9,865 bases of DNA from DASTDY01 sp035457345 (GTDB taxonomy: Bacteria; Patescibacteriota; Saccharimonadia; Saccharimonadales; EFPC-124), in the NCBI GenBank assembly GCA_035457345.1, contig DATIBT010000030.1:1-9865 (forward strand). Reading direction: 5' to 3'. The position numbers and the translations under genes were made by a program. Below, piece after piece: positions 1-6,787 of the stretch; positions within the stretch are counted from its first letter, which is position 1, and every line of letters begins with the position of its first letter. The notes under the pieces were generated by a model that was not told the origin of the DNA, ran no database searches, and saw nothing but the letters and a program-made list of their open reading frames with translations.

Positions 1-556
1 CGCCGCCCTAGGCAACCGCGCCCATCGCTTGGTATATGCCGCCGATGTCGTAGCCGCCACTGAAGGCGTCGACAGCTTCAAAGGCCTGCTCAAACAGCGC
101 TACCGTTGGAAATACGGCAACTTGCAAAACCTCATTAAGTATAGCTATCTCATTGGCAAAACCGGCAAAAAATACAGCCGCATGCTTACCTGGTACCGCT
201 TGCCAATGGCCTACATTGGAGAACTGTTATTGTTACTTGAGCCGTTCATTCTGGGTTATGTGTTATATCTGAGCTATGTCATGGGCAACCCTGGCTCTAT
301 CCTCGGCTCATATGCGCTCATTACCGCTTACATTCTGCTCAATCTTCTGCCAGACGAACACGTAGACCGCAAGCAGCGCTTCAAGCTTGCCACCTATGCG
401 CCGCTGGCCTACTTCATCTTCTACATTATGAATGTCGTGCAACTTTGGGCCGCTCTGCGCTGCCTTATCCGCACCCCTCAATTAGTAATGCGCAAAAAGG
501 TAGACGGCACCTGGAAATCACCAGCCCGCCGTGGCGCCGCAGTAGCAGCATTCTAA
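1..556 (+). CDS. Processive family-2 glycosyltransferase, C-terminal part (5' end outside window)
   Basis: Open reading frame entering from the left edge in phase 2 (first full codon at base 2), 184 residues visible, ending TAA. Near the start of the visible part is a TEG triplet, then QRYRW (visible residues 32-36), the QxxRW motif that binds the acceptor chain in processive GT2 enzymes such as PgaC/IcaA, hyaluronan, chitin and cellulose synthases. After it come about three hydrophobic membrane segments, then a basic tail ending in a W-x-S-P-A-R-R-like stretch common in this family. The nucleotide-sugar binding half lies upstream of the window. The next gene is a secreted NodB-type deacetylase, the pairing seen for poly-N-acetylglucosamine synthesis (PgaC with PgaB), so an N-acetylhexosamine polymer is the likeliest product. 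The polymer cannot be settled from this fragment. Family call firm, substrate inferred. Confidence 0.88.
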   Translation, partial: AALGNRAHRLVYAADVVAATEGVDSFKGLLKQRYRWKYGNLQNLIKYSYLIGKTGKKYSRMLTWYRLPMAYIGELLLLLEPFILGYVLYLSYVMGNPGSILGSYALITAYILLNLLPDEHVDRKQRFKLATYAPLAYFIFYIMNVVQLWAALRCLIRTPQLVMRKKVDGTWKSPARRGAAVAAF

Positions 557-561
557 ATCTA

Positions 562-590
562 TTGAAAGATTGTCAATAATATGGTAAAGT
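562..590 (+). promoter_or_regulatory. Putative promoter of the deacetylase gene
   Basis: TTGAAA (562-567), a 17-base spacer and TAAAGT (585-590), with TG at 582-583 forming an extended -10. Transcription would start near 597, leaving a leader of about 35 bases that contains the Shine-Dalgarno of the gene starting at 632. The upstream in-frame ATG at 581 lies inside this promoter, which argues against its being the start. A small inverted repeat, ATTGA/TCAAT (561-565 and 573-577), overlaps the -35 region and could be a weak operator or chance. Confidence 0.5.
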
Positions 591-620
591 TAGCACCAAT
601 AAAGAGCCTATCAGGTTTTC

Positions 621-626
621 AAGGAG
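621..626 (+). promoter_or_regulatory. Ribosome binding site that decides the start at 632
   Basis: AAGGAG, five bases before ATG at 632. No such site precedes the alternative in-frame ATG at 581. The protein starting at 632 opens directly with a classic signal peptide (basic, then hydrophobic), whereas the longer form would carry 17 extra non-signal residues in front. Confidence 0.8.
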
Positions 627-631
627 AAACT

Positions 632-2863
632 ATGAACCGCATTGCTCGTATTAGCAAAAAAGCAGCCCGTGTTGCCGCCGCCTTTGTCGCAGCCGCAGCC
701 ATTGCACTGGCGCCAATGACGCCACTTGCCGCTGCTGTTAACTGGAAAGAGCCAGCCGCCAAGGTGAGCTTTACGTTTGATGATTCAGACGCAAGTGTCT
801 ATAACCTCGTTAAACCAACCCTGGACCAATACGGTCTGAAGGGTACGTCGTACGTCATCACCGGCTGTATCGGCATGACTACCGCCCCTAACACTTGCCG
901 CGCAAACAATGACACGGCTTACATGACCTGGTCGCAGGTTGAACAACTCGCTGCCGAAGGTTGGGATATCGGTTCTCACACCGTAACTCACCCATACCTC
1001 GCAACCAGCGATGCAAGCGATGGCCAGCCAAATGTCCTGACACCTGCCCAGGTTGAACAGGAGCTGTCACAGAGTAAAGCCGCCCTGGCTGCCCATGGCA
1101 TCGACGCTACCAGCTTCGCCAGCCCGTATGGCGACTACAACAACAGCGTGCTTGCCTCTATCGCCCGCTACTACGAATCACAGCGTGGTTTCCAAGACAT
1201 AGACAACAACGTGTGGTCCTACAACGACTACATTATTAATGACATGCCAGTCCAGGCTGGTGTAAGCGTTGCAGATGTAAAGGCCCGCATTGACGCAGCC
1301 ATTGCCAACAACCACTGGCTAGTGCTTACCTTCCACGACATCAAAACCAACGCCAGCAACAAACCTGAAGACTACGAATACAGCGTCAGCAACCTGAACC
1401 AGATTGCCGCTTACGTTAAGAGCAAAATTGACGCCAACCAGCTTAAAGCCCCTACCGTCAAAAACGGTATCGTTAAAAGCGACGTCAACCTGTTCACCAA
1501 CGGTGGCTTCACCGACGGCTTCAACACCTGGACCACCAACGCCCCAACTAACATCAAGTACGATGGCGCCAACAACGGCTCCTACCCAAACCCAGCTAAC
1601 GCCGTTTCTATTAAAGGCGGCAGCAGCAACCAGTCGCTGTTCTCTCAGCAAGTCAGCGTTGACAGCACCCAGACCTACATGTTCAAGAGCTTCATGAACC
1701 TGAAAGCAATCAGCTCCGGTGAACTTGGCTGGTACATTGACGAATACAACAACACGGGCGACTGGATCAGCGGCCGGTGGATCACCGCCCGCTACAACGC
1801 CAGCGTCCAGAACGTGAACTTCACCTACAAGCCGACGTCAAGCAACGTCAAAAAAGCCAGCCTACAGGTGTACACTACTGCTAACTCTGGCATCACTGCG
1901 TACATGGACAATTTCCAGTTCTTCCCACTCGTCAGCTCAAACACGCCAGCACCAACCATGACGAACTTACTGCCAAGCGGTGACTTCACCTCTGGCCTGT
2001 CGACCGGTTGGAGCACTAACAACTCAGCCGCATTCACTCCAGAAAACGGCCAGATCAAACTGACCTCTAAGACGAGCGCAAGCAGCCTGTTTGCCCCCGC
2101 ACTTACCGTTGACCCAGCAACCACCTACACCGTCAAAGCTGGCCTGAACATTGCCACTATGACGAGCGGCGAAGTTGCCTTCTATATCGACGAATACACC
2201 ACTGCCGGCCAATGGATCAGCGGCCAATACGCCTACGCCAAGCGCAGCGCAGGCAACGAGACCATCAGCTTTGACTACAAGCCAAGCAGCACCAACGTCA
2301 AAAAAGCCAGCGTCCAGACTATTCTGACCGGCAACTCTGGCATCACTGGCTACCTGGACAACCTGCAGTTCCTGGCTCCTGGCACCGTTGTGGTAACGCC
2401 ACCAGTTGAACCAACCAACATGGTCGCAAATGGCACCTTCGACGCTGGCCTGGCAAACGGCTGGACCACCAACAGCGCCAGCATCACCGCTGACAGCGGC
2501 AACAACGGCAGCCCAGCAAACGCCACTAACTCAATCAAGATGGTTGCAACTGCCCAGGAGCGTCACCTGTTCGGTCCACAGATCAGTGTCTCAAGCGCCA
2601 ACAGCTACAATGTCACCACCTGGCTGAACATTACGGCACGCACTGGTGGGGCCATCGCTTTCTACATTGACGAATACGACGCAAATGGCAACTGGATCAG
2701 CGGCCAATACAAGAGCGAAGTGACCGCTACTGGCGCAGGTGACCGCAGCCTCACCTACCAGCCAAGCTCAGCAAATGTCGCCAAAGCAAGCTTGCAGGTG
2801 ATTATCTCCGCAAACTCTGGCATCACTGCGTACGTGGACAACGTTCGCTGGTACCAAAACTAA
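632..2863 (+). CDS. Secreted NodB-type polysaccharide deacetylase with three C-terminal carbohydrate-binding-like repeats
   Basis: 743 residues. An N-terminal signal peptide (basic residues 3-14, hydrophobic core to about 30, likely cleavage near AAA at 33-35) indicates export. The NodB domain spans about 42-260: TFDD at 48-51 (metal and catalytic Asp), HTVTHP at 116-121 (metal His pair H116/H120), SPYGDY at 164-169, and LTFHD with H235. These are the hallmarks of carbohydrate esterase family 4 enzymes, which remove N- or O-acetyl groups from chitin, PNAG or peptidoglycan. The usual Arg of the third motif is replaced (TSFASPYG), a tolerated but notable variation. C79 and C89 could form a disulfide. 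Three homologous modules follow (286-431, 445-581, 596-743), ending without LPXTG or a membrane anchor. Codon use strongly favours C-ending codons (AAC, ACC, AGC) compared with the neighbours, which may mean high expression. Own promoter and SD upstream, terminator downstream. Substrate is probably the polymer made by the preceding glycosyltransferase. Confidence 0.9.
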   Translation: MNRIARISKKAARVAAAFVAAAAIALAPMTPLAAAVNWKEPAAKVSFTFDDSDASVYNLVKPTLDQYGLKGTSYVITGCIGMTTAPNTCRANNDTAYMTWSQVEQLAAEGWDIGSHTVTHPYLATSDASDGQPNVLTPAQVEQELSQSKAALAAHGIDATSFASPYGDYNNSVLASIARYYESQRGFQDIDNNVWSYNDYIINDMPVQAGVSVADVKARIDAAIANNHWLVLTFHDIKTNASNKPEDYEYSVSNLNQIAAYVKSKIDANQLKAPTVKNGIVKSDVNLFTNGGFTDGFNTWTTNAPTNIKYDGANNGSYPNPANAVSIKGGSSNQSLFSQQVSVDSTQTYMFKSFMNLKAISSGELGWYIDEYNNTGDWISGRWITARYNASVQNVNFTYKPTSSNVKKASLQVYTTANSGITAYMDNFQFFPLVSSNTPAPTMTNLLPSGDFTSGLSTGWSTNNSAAFTPENGQIKLTSKTSASSLFAPALTVDPATTYTVKAGLNIATMTSGEVAFYIDEYTTAGQWISGQYAYAKRSAGNETISFDYKPSSTNVKKASVQTILTGNSGITGYLDNLQFLAPGTVVVTPPVEPTNMVANGTFDAGLANGWTTNSASITADSGNNGSPANATNSIKMVATAQERHLFGPQISVSSANSYNVTTWLNITARTGGAIAFYIDEYDANGNWISGQYKSEVTATGAGDRSLTYQPSSANVAKASLQVIISANSGITAYVDNVRWYQN
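1487..1927 (+). repeat. Deacetylase C-terminal module, copy 1
   Basis: Residues 286-432 of the deacetylase. The module opens with NLFTNGGFTDG..TW and contains YIDEY, WISG, YKPTSSNVKKAS and NSGITAYMDN. This layout (N-x-G-F/D-F opening, an aromatic-rich core, a closing AYxDN-xxF strand) resembles CBM4/9-like beta-sandwich carbohydrate-binding modules. The fold assignment is by pattern only. Confidence 0.75.
1964..2374 (+). repeat. Deacetylase C-terminal module, copy 2
   Basis: Residues 445-581. Same order of blocks as copy 1: NLLPSGDFTSG..GW, YIDEY, WISGQY, YKPSSTNVKKAS, NSGITGYLDN. Conserved DNA blocks (for example the one starting at 2213 and the one at 2333) sit exactly 450 bases after their copy 1 counterparts, showing tandem duplication. 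It is the shortest copy because its N-terminal part lacks the NNGS-type insert seen in copies 1 and 3. A short Ala/Pro/Thr linker precedes it. Confidence 0.75.
2417..2860 (+). repeat. Deacetylase C-terminal module, copy 3
   Basis: Residues 596-743, running to the end of the protein. Blocks: NMVANGTFDAG..GW, YIDEY, WISGQY, YQPSSANVAKAS, NSGITAYVDN. Conserved DNA blocks lie 480 bases after those of copy 2. A Val/Pro/Thr linker (about 582-595) separates it from copy 2. The protein ends straight after the closing strand, so this module is presumably the free tip. Confidence 0.75.
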
Positions 2864-2880
2864 CCCTCGCCTTGAACAGC

Positions 2881-2909
2881 AAAACGCCCTGGTCTTCCGG
2901 GGCGTTTTT
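2881..2909 (+). terminator. Strong intrinsic terminator after the deacetylase gene
   Basis: A 12-base-pair stem (2881-2892 with 2897-2908, one T-G wobble) closed by a TCTT loop, ending in a run of five T. It starts 17 bases after the stop codon. The A-run on the 5' side means it could also work on the opposite strand, but no minus-strand gene reaches it. Confidence 0.92.
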
Positions 2910-2947
2910 GTTGTAAACTCAATCGCTATAAAGCTCTCTTAAAATTC

Positions 2948-2956
2948 TGCTACAAT
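2948..2956 (+). promoter_or_regulatory. Putative extended -10 promoter of the glycosyltransferase operon
   Basis: TGC followed by TACAAT (2951-2956), with no convincing -35. Predicted transcription start is near 2963, about 16 bases before the chosen ATG at 2979. The in-frame ATG at 2955 overlaps the box and would lie upstream of the transcript. A second candidate box, TATAAA at 2927-2932, would allow the 2955 start instead. Confidence 0.5.
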
Positions 2957-2978
2957 GTACGCAGCTACCACCACTACT

Positions 2979-3920
2979 ATGAAACAACTCATTAGCTACG
3001 TGCTGCCGGTCCACAATGAAGCTGGAAATATACAGCCGCTTTACCATGCGCTTTCAGAAGCGACACAGTCCCTAGACTACAATTTTGAATTTATTTTTGT
3101 GAACGATGGCAGTACCGACCTCTCACTGGAACAGCTCCAGCAACTGCATGCCACCGATCCACGTGTCGTTGTCATCAACTTTGCGCGTAACTTTGGGCAC
3201 CAAATAGCAGTAACGGCGGGCCTGGATTACGCCCGCGGCGATGCCATTATTATTATGGACGCTGATTTGCAAGATCCACCAAAGGTAAGTGCAGAACTCA
3301 TTGCAACCTGGCAACAAGGCTGGGATGTGGTATACGCCAAACGCCGTACCCGCCAAGACGGCTTCTTTAAACGAGCTACGGCTAAAATATTCTACTGGTT
3401 GCTGCGGCGCCTCGCAGACATAGACATCCCTCAAGATACTGGCGATTTCAGATTGGTCAGCCGGCGCGTGGTTGATGCCCTGAAACAATTTAACGAACAC
3501 AACCGCTTTTTGCGTGGGCTGGTAAGTTATGTTGGGTTCAAGCAAACCTACGTACTCTTCGATCGCGACAAGCGCTATAGCGGCACTACTAGCTACCCAC
3601 TCAAAAAGATGATACGGTTTGCCGCGGACGGCATTTTTAGTTTTTCGTGGGCGCCGCTTAAATTGATTGGCCGGGTGGGATACTTTATTTCAGCCCTCGC
3701 CTTCATTGGCGCACTATACGCCTTGGCAGTGCGCATTGTTGTGCCAGAAGATGTTGTGCCGGGCTGGGCGTTTACCGTGATTGCTATATCACTTATTGGC
3801 GGCATTCAACTTATTATGCTGAGCGTGCTTGGCGGCTATATCGGCCGCATTTATACCGAAGTGCAAAACCGGCCGCTTTATATTATTGAGTCAGTTACCT
3901 CCGACCAGGAAGACGCATAA
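2979..3920 (+). CDS. GtrB/DPM1-like polyprenyl-phosphate glycosyltransferase (GT2)
   Basis: 313 residues from the ATG at 2979. This start puts the first beta strand (ISYVLPVHNE) where the family has it; an in-frame ATG at 2955 adds eight unremarkable residues and overlaps a -10 box. No clear Shine-Dalgarno. GT-A domain: VNDGSTD (41-47), DADLQDPP (94-101, the metal-binding DxD region), DTGDFRLVSRR (153-163), RYSGTTSYP (199-207). Two C-terminal membrane helices (about 230-255 and 264-288) are followed by YIGRIYTEVQNRP, typical of the GtrB/YfdH/ArnC branch. The family moves a sugar from a nucleotide donor to undecaprenyl phosphate at the cytoplasmic face of the membrane. The following GtrA-like gene (one-base overlap, TAATG) supports a charging-plus-flipping pair. 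Which sugar is carried cannot be told from the sequence. Confidence 0.9.
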   Translation: MKQLISYVLPVHNEAGNIQPLYHALSEATQSLDYNFEFIFVNDGSTDLSLEQLQQLHATDPRVVVINFARNFGHQIAVTAGLDYARGDAIIIMDADLQDPPKVSAELIATWQQGWDVVYAKRRTRQDGFFKRATAKIFYWLLRRLADIDIPQDTGDFRLVSRRVVDALKQFNEHNRFLRGLVSYVGFKQTYVLFDRDKRYSGTTSYPLKKMIRFAADGIFSFSWAPLKLIGRVGYFISALAFIGALYALAVRIVVPEDVVPGWAFTVIAISLIGGIQLIMLSVLGGYIGRIYTEVQNRPLYIIESVTSDQEDA

Positions 3921-4330
3921 TGCATTACATACGGACGCTCAGCGACAAAACCATTGTGCGCTACTTGCTTGTGGGCGGCACGTCGTTTGTGGTTGAAATG
4001 AGCTGTCTGCTTGCTATGTACCATATACTTCACTTTAGCCTCCCACTTTCTACGTCAATCGCATATTGGGTGGGCCTATTGTTGGCGTTTGGCCTCCAAA
4101 AGGTAGTGGCGTTTCGCGACAAGCGCACGCAACTGCACATTCTAACCTGGCAGGCATTTTTGTTTGGCGTACTTACCCTGTTTAACTGGGGCTTTACGGT
4201 ATTCTTTGTGGGTTTGTTTCCGGCTAGTGCCATCTTAATCGCCAGGCCGTTGGCGCAAATTATCTTTGCGAGTTGGAACTTCTTCTTGTACAAATACGTA
4301 ATCTTCAACGATGCAAAACAAGCAAGCTAA
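3920..4330 (+). CDS. GtrA-like membrane protein, putative flippase for polyprenyl-phosphate sugar
   Basis: 136 residues with about four membrane helices. It opens with VRYLLVGGTSFVVE (about 14-27), and helix 4 ends in SWNFFLYKYVIFN, the N-F-x-x-x-K/R-x-x-V-F pattern of the GtrA family (PF04138). The second helix ends in a similar LQKVVAFRDK. Family members are thought to flip polyprenyl-phosphate-linked sugars across the membrane. Length is normal for the family. The start codon overlaps the stop of the upstream GT2 by one base, and AGGAAG at 3907-3912 gives a Shine-Dalgarno, so translation is probably coupled. The next gene starts 20 bases before this one ends. Confidence 0.87.
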   Translation: MHYIRTLSDKTIVRYLLVGGTSFVVEMSCLLAMYHILHFSLPLSTSIAYWVGLLLAFGLQKVVAFRDKRTQLHILTWQAFLFGVLTLFNWGFTVFFVGLFPASAILIARPLAQIIFASWNFFLYKYVIFNDAKQAS

Positions 4331-5507
4331 TCTTTGGCGGCGCATAAACCAGGATAATTTTGTTTGGTGGGCGATCGGGCTTGTTAGTGTGTGGCGTATG
4401 TTGCTTGAGGTTGTTAATCAAACGGCGCAGGTAGTTATCAACCACAAACCAATCGGCCTTGAGAACATTGCTCGCTGGGCAAACTGGGATGGTGGATGGT
4501 ACTTCAATATCAATAATGTAGGATATCACCATACGCCTGGGCCGCTCACTCAAGAGAACGTTGCATTCTTTCCGGGCTTCCCAGAAACAATCGGCCTTAT
4601 TGCGCGCGCACTTCATGCCGACTACATTATTGTAGGCCTTGCACTTAATCTGTTCGTCACGGCCCTCCTAGTGTACGCTGTCATGAATTTGGCATCACTA
4701 CTAGCGGTCCGTTACGGCGCGGATAAAAAACGACGCACTATCGCACTGCTCAGTGCCCTGACACTTCTCGCCTTCCCCTCTAGCTACTTCTTAGTAGCGT
4801 ACTATGCCGAGGCCATGCTAGTCCTTGGCTTTGTTGGTGCGGTATATTTTGCGCTTCGCGGGCGCTATTGGGCCACGGTACCATTCTTAATTGTTGCCAC
4901 GGCGAGTAAATCTACGGGTGTTATTGCCGTCATAACCGTTGCCATAATTGCGCTTGAGCAGTGGTGGCAGGATAAGAACATGACCCTCCTTGTAAAAAAG
5001 TGGCTCATCACCTCGCTTGGTGTCTCGGGTTTGTTTGCATTTATGACCTATTTATGGGTCAAATTCGGCGATCCAGTTCTGTTTTACCATGCCCAACAGG
5101 CATGGGGCCGCAATAGTCCGGTGTTCTTTGGGACGCGTCTTATAAAAGATTATTATTTCCACTTATTTGATCCACGCCATTTTGGGGGCATGTATGGGTA
5201 TGCGCTTAACGTCTGTTGGATGCTGACACCATTTGTACTTTTAGGCGTAGTTATTATTGCCTGGCGCAGCTATAAAGCGTATTGGCCCATTGTGCTCGCC
5301 GGTCTGGCAATGGCCCTGCCGCTCAGTACTGGCATACCAGATTCGCTCCACCGTTACGCCCTCGTTGCAGTACCCATTGTGCCATTTGCCGTACTCTGGT
5401 TTAGTAAGTACAAACCTGCCATTTTGTACGTTCTGTTGTCTGTGAGCGGCTTGGCGATGCTCCTCTTTGCCGCCGTCTTTTTGGCCGGCAATCGTTTTAG
5501 CGGCTAA
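4311..5507 (+). CDS. PIG-V/Gpi18-like polytopic membrane mannosyltransferase (GT-C)
   Basis: 398 residues, hydrophobic throughout, with roughly nine or ten membrane segments. The stretch WANWDGGWYFNINNVGYH (56-73) followed by AFFPGFP (85-91) matches the first extracytoplasmic loop of the PIG-V/Gpi18 family, in which W-D-x-x-W-Y and a F-F-P-x-x-P element surround the catalytic Asp. Such GT-C enzymes use a lipid-phosphate sugar donor and transfer it on the outer face. This fits the two preceding genes, which would make and flip the donor. The start overlaps the GtrA-like gene by 20 bases with no Shine-Dalgarno, consistent with coupling. Acceptor unknown: glycolipid, cell-wall polymer or protein are all possible. 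Mannose is the family's usual sugar, not shown here. Confidence 0.82.
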   Translation: MQNKQANLWRRINQDNFVWWAIGLVSVWRMLLEVVNQTAQVVINHKPIGLENIARWANWDGGWYFNINNVGYHHTPGPLTQENVAFFPGFPETIGLIARALHADYIIVGLALNLFVTALLVYAVMNLASLLAVRYGADKKRRTIALLSALTLLAFPSSYFLVAYYAEAMLVLGFVGAVYFALRGRYWATVPFLIVATASKSTGVIAVITVAIIALEQWWQDKNMTLLVKKWLITSLGVSGLFAFMTYLWVKFGDPVLFYHAQQAWGRNSPVFFGTRLIKDYYFHLFDPRHFGGMYGYALNVCWMLTPFVLLGVVIIAWRSYKAYWPIVLAGLAMALPLSTGIPDSLHRYALVAVPIVPFAVLWFSKYKPAILYVLLSVSGLAMLLFAAVFLAGNRFSG

Positions 5508-5509
5508 GT

Positions 5510-5518
5510 TGTTACAAT
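5510..5518 (+). promoter_or_regulatory. Putative extended -10 promoter for a leaderless MFS transcript
   Basis: TGT then TACAAT (5513-5518), six bases before ATG at 5525. The predicted transcription start therefore falls on the A of the start codon, and no Shine-Dalgarno is present. No good -35. It sits directly after the stop of the preceding gene, so the MFS gene can also be read through from the upstream operon. Confidence 0.5.
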
Positions 5519-5524
5519 AAGCAC

Positions 5525-6787
5525 ATGAACGAAGCATCGCACCGAGTCCAGCGCACTTACTTGACCCTGTTACTTTTCAATACGCTGGCAGCGTCACTCA
5601 TTTGGGGCATTAATACGCTATTCTTGCTCAATGCTGGCTTGAGCAACGTAGAGGCTTTTGCGGCCAATGCTTTTTATACGGTAGGCCTGGTGCTGTTCGA
5701 AGTGCCGACTGGCGTAGTAGCCGACCTGAAAGGCCGCCGAGCATCCTATTTGATTGGCACTGTTACCCTAGCCGCGGCAACCATTTTGTATTGGGTAGCC
5801 TGGGAAATGCACGCGCCATTCTGGGCCTGGGCAGTTACGTCAATGTTGCTAGGTCTTGGGTTTACGTTCTTCTCGGGCTCTGTCGAGGCGTGGCTCGTAG
5901 ACGCCCTGCATTACACGGGCTATAAGGGTAAGCTCGAATCTGTATTTGCAAAAGGCCAAGCAGTACAAGGGTTTGCAATGCTTAGTGGCTCGGTGGCAGG
6001 TGGGTTTATTGCACAGATTGGCAACTTGGGCGCTCCTTATATTGGTCGTGCGATCTTACTAGCCATAACATTTATTTTGGCCTTTTGGTGGATGAAGGAC
6101 CTTGGGTTTACGCCACTCGGCAGCAAACAGCCACTGAAAGAAGTCAAGCATATAGTACATAACTCGGTAGAACACGGATTTAAGCGGCGGCCAATCCGAT
6201 GGATTATGCTTGCTGGTTTGTTTACTTCTGGCGTAAGCGTGTACGCATTTTATGCCACTCAGCCCTACCTACTGGAACTGTACGGCGACAGCACCGCTTA
6301 TGGCGTGGCCGGTCTTGCAGCGGCTATTGTGGCAGGGGCACAAATTGTGGGTGGGCTCATGGGGCCAAGGCTCGGTCGCCTATTTAAGCGCCGAACTAGC
6401 TTCATTATTGCCAATGTTGGCATCAGTGCCGTTATTTTACTTAGCCTTGGGCTTGTCCACAATTTTTGGTTTGCATTGGCCGCATTAACCATCTGGGGCT
6501 TGTTATATGCTGCCGTTGTGCCAGTACGGCAAGCCTACTTGAACGGACTTATTAGCTCGGACCAACGGGCCACGGTACTTTCATTTGATTCATTGTTTAG
6601 CTCGGCTGGTGGTGTCGTATCGCAGCCAGTCTTAGGCAAGGTAGCCGACGCCTACAGTTATGCGACGTCGTTTGTGGCGAGCTCGGTTATACAGATAATC
6701 GCACTGCCTTTTGCTATTCTTGCGCGCCGCGAAAAAACACCGCAAGATGTCATCCTCGACGACCCGACTAAGCCTACTCGTTCGTAA
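5525..6787 (+). CDS. Major facilitator superfamily transporter
   Basis: 420 residues with about 12 membrane segments in two halves joined by a charged cytoplasmic loop (about 198-223). EVPTG at 59-63 runs into GVVADLKGRRAS (63-74), the MFS motif A between helices 2 and 3 (G-x-x-x-D-x-x-G-R-R). A degenerate second copy, GPRLGRLFKRR, lies at 280-290 in the C-terminal half. SGSVEAWLVDAL (117-128) is the helix 4 pattern of the drug-efflux-like MFS_1 branch. The substrate cannot be deduced. It lies 17 bases after the mannosyltransferase gene but has its own apparently leaderless promoter. Its last 14 bases overlap the end of the convergent 86-residue gene on the other strand. No terminator hairpin follows it. 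Confidence 0.9.
   Translation: MNEASHRVQRTYLTLLLFNTLAASLIWGINTLFLLNAGLSNVEAFAANAFYTVGLVLFEVPTGVVADLKGRRASYLIGTVTLAAATILYWVAWEMHAPFWAWAVTSMLLGLGFTFFSGSVEAWLVDALHYTGYKGKLESVFAKGQAVQGFAMLSGSVAGGFIAQIGNLGAPYIGRAILLAITFILAFWWMKDLGFTPLGSKQPLKEVKHIVHNSVEHGFKRRPIRWIMLAGLFTSGVSVYAFYATQPYLLELYGDSTAYGVAGLAAAIVAGAQIVGGLMGPRLGRLFKRRTSFIIANVGISAVILLSLGLVHNFWFALAALTIWGLLYAAVVPVRQAYLNGLISSDQRATVLSFDSLFSSAGGVVSQPVLGKVADAYSYATSFVASSVIQIIALPFAILARREKTPQDVILDDPTKPTRS

Noticed and set aside
561..577. ATTGA/TCAAT inverted repeat as a terminator of the upstream glycosyltransferase gene
   Set aside because: Five A/T-rich base pairs with no T run; more likely chance or a weak operator over the -35.
581..631. Upstream in-frame ATG extending the deacetylase by 17 residues
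   Set aside because: No Shine-Dalgarno, it overlaps the putative -10 box, and it would put non-signal residues ahead of a clear signal peptide that begins at 632 behind AAGGAG.
1319..1651. Long open frames on the minus strand and in other frames inside the deacetylase gene
   Set aside because: Shadows of the C-ending codon bias of the real gene; repetitive composition and no start signals.
2955..2978. Upstream in-frame ATG of the GtrB-like gene
   Set aside because: It overlaps the TACAAT box and adds residues (MYAATTTT) that do not fit the family's N-terminus; kept only as an alternative if TATAAA at 2927 is the real -10.
3123..3545. 140-residue minus-strand frame inside the GtrB-like gene
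   Set aside because: Lies wholly within a gene whose conserved motifs are clear in the plus frame; no recognisable features of its own.
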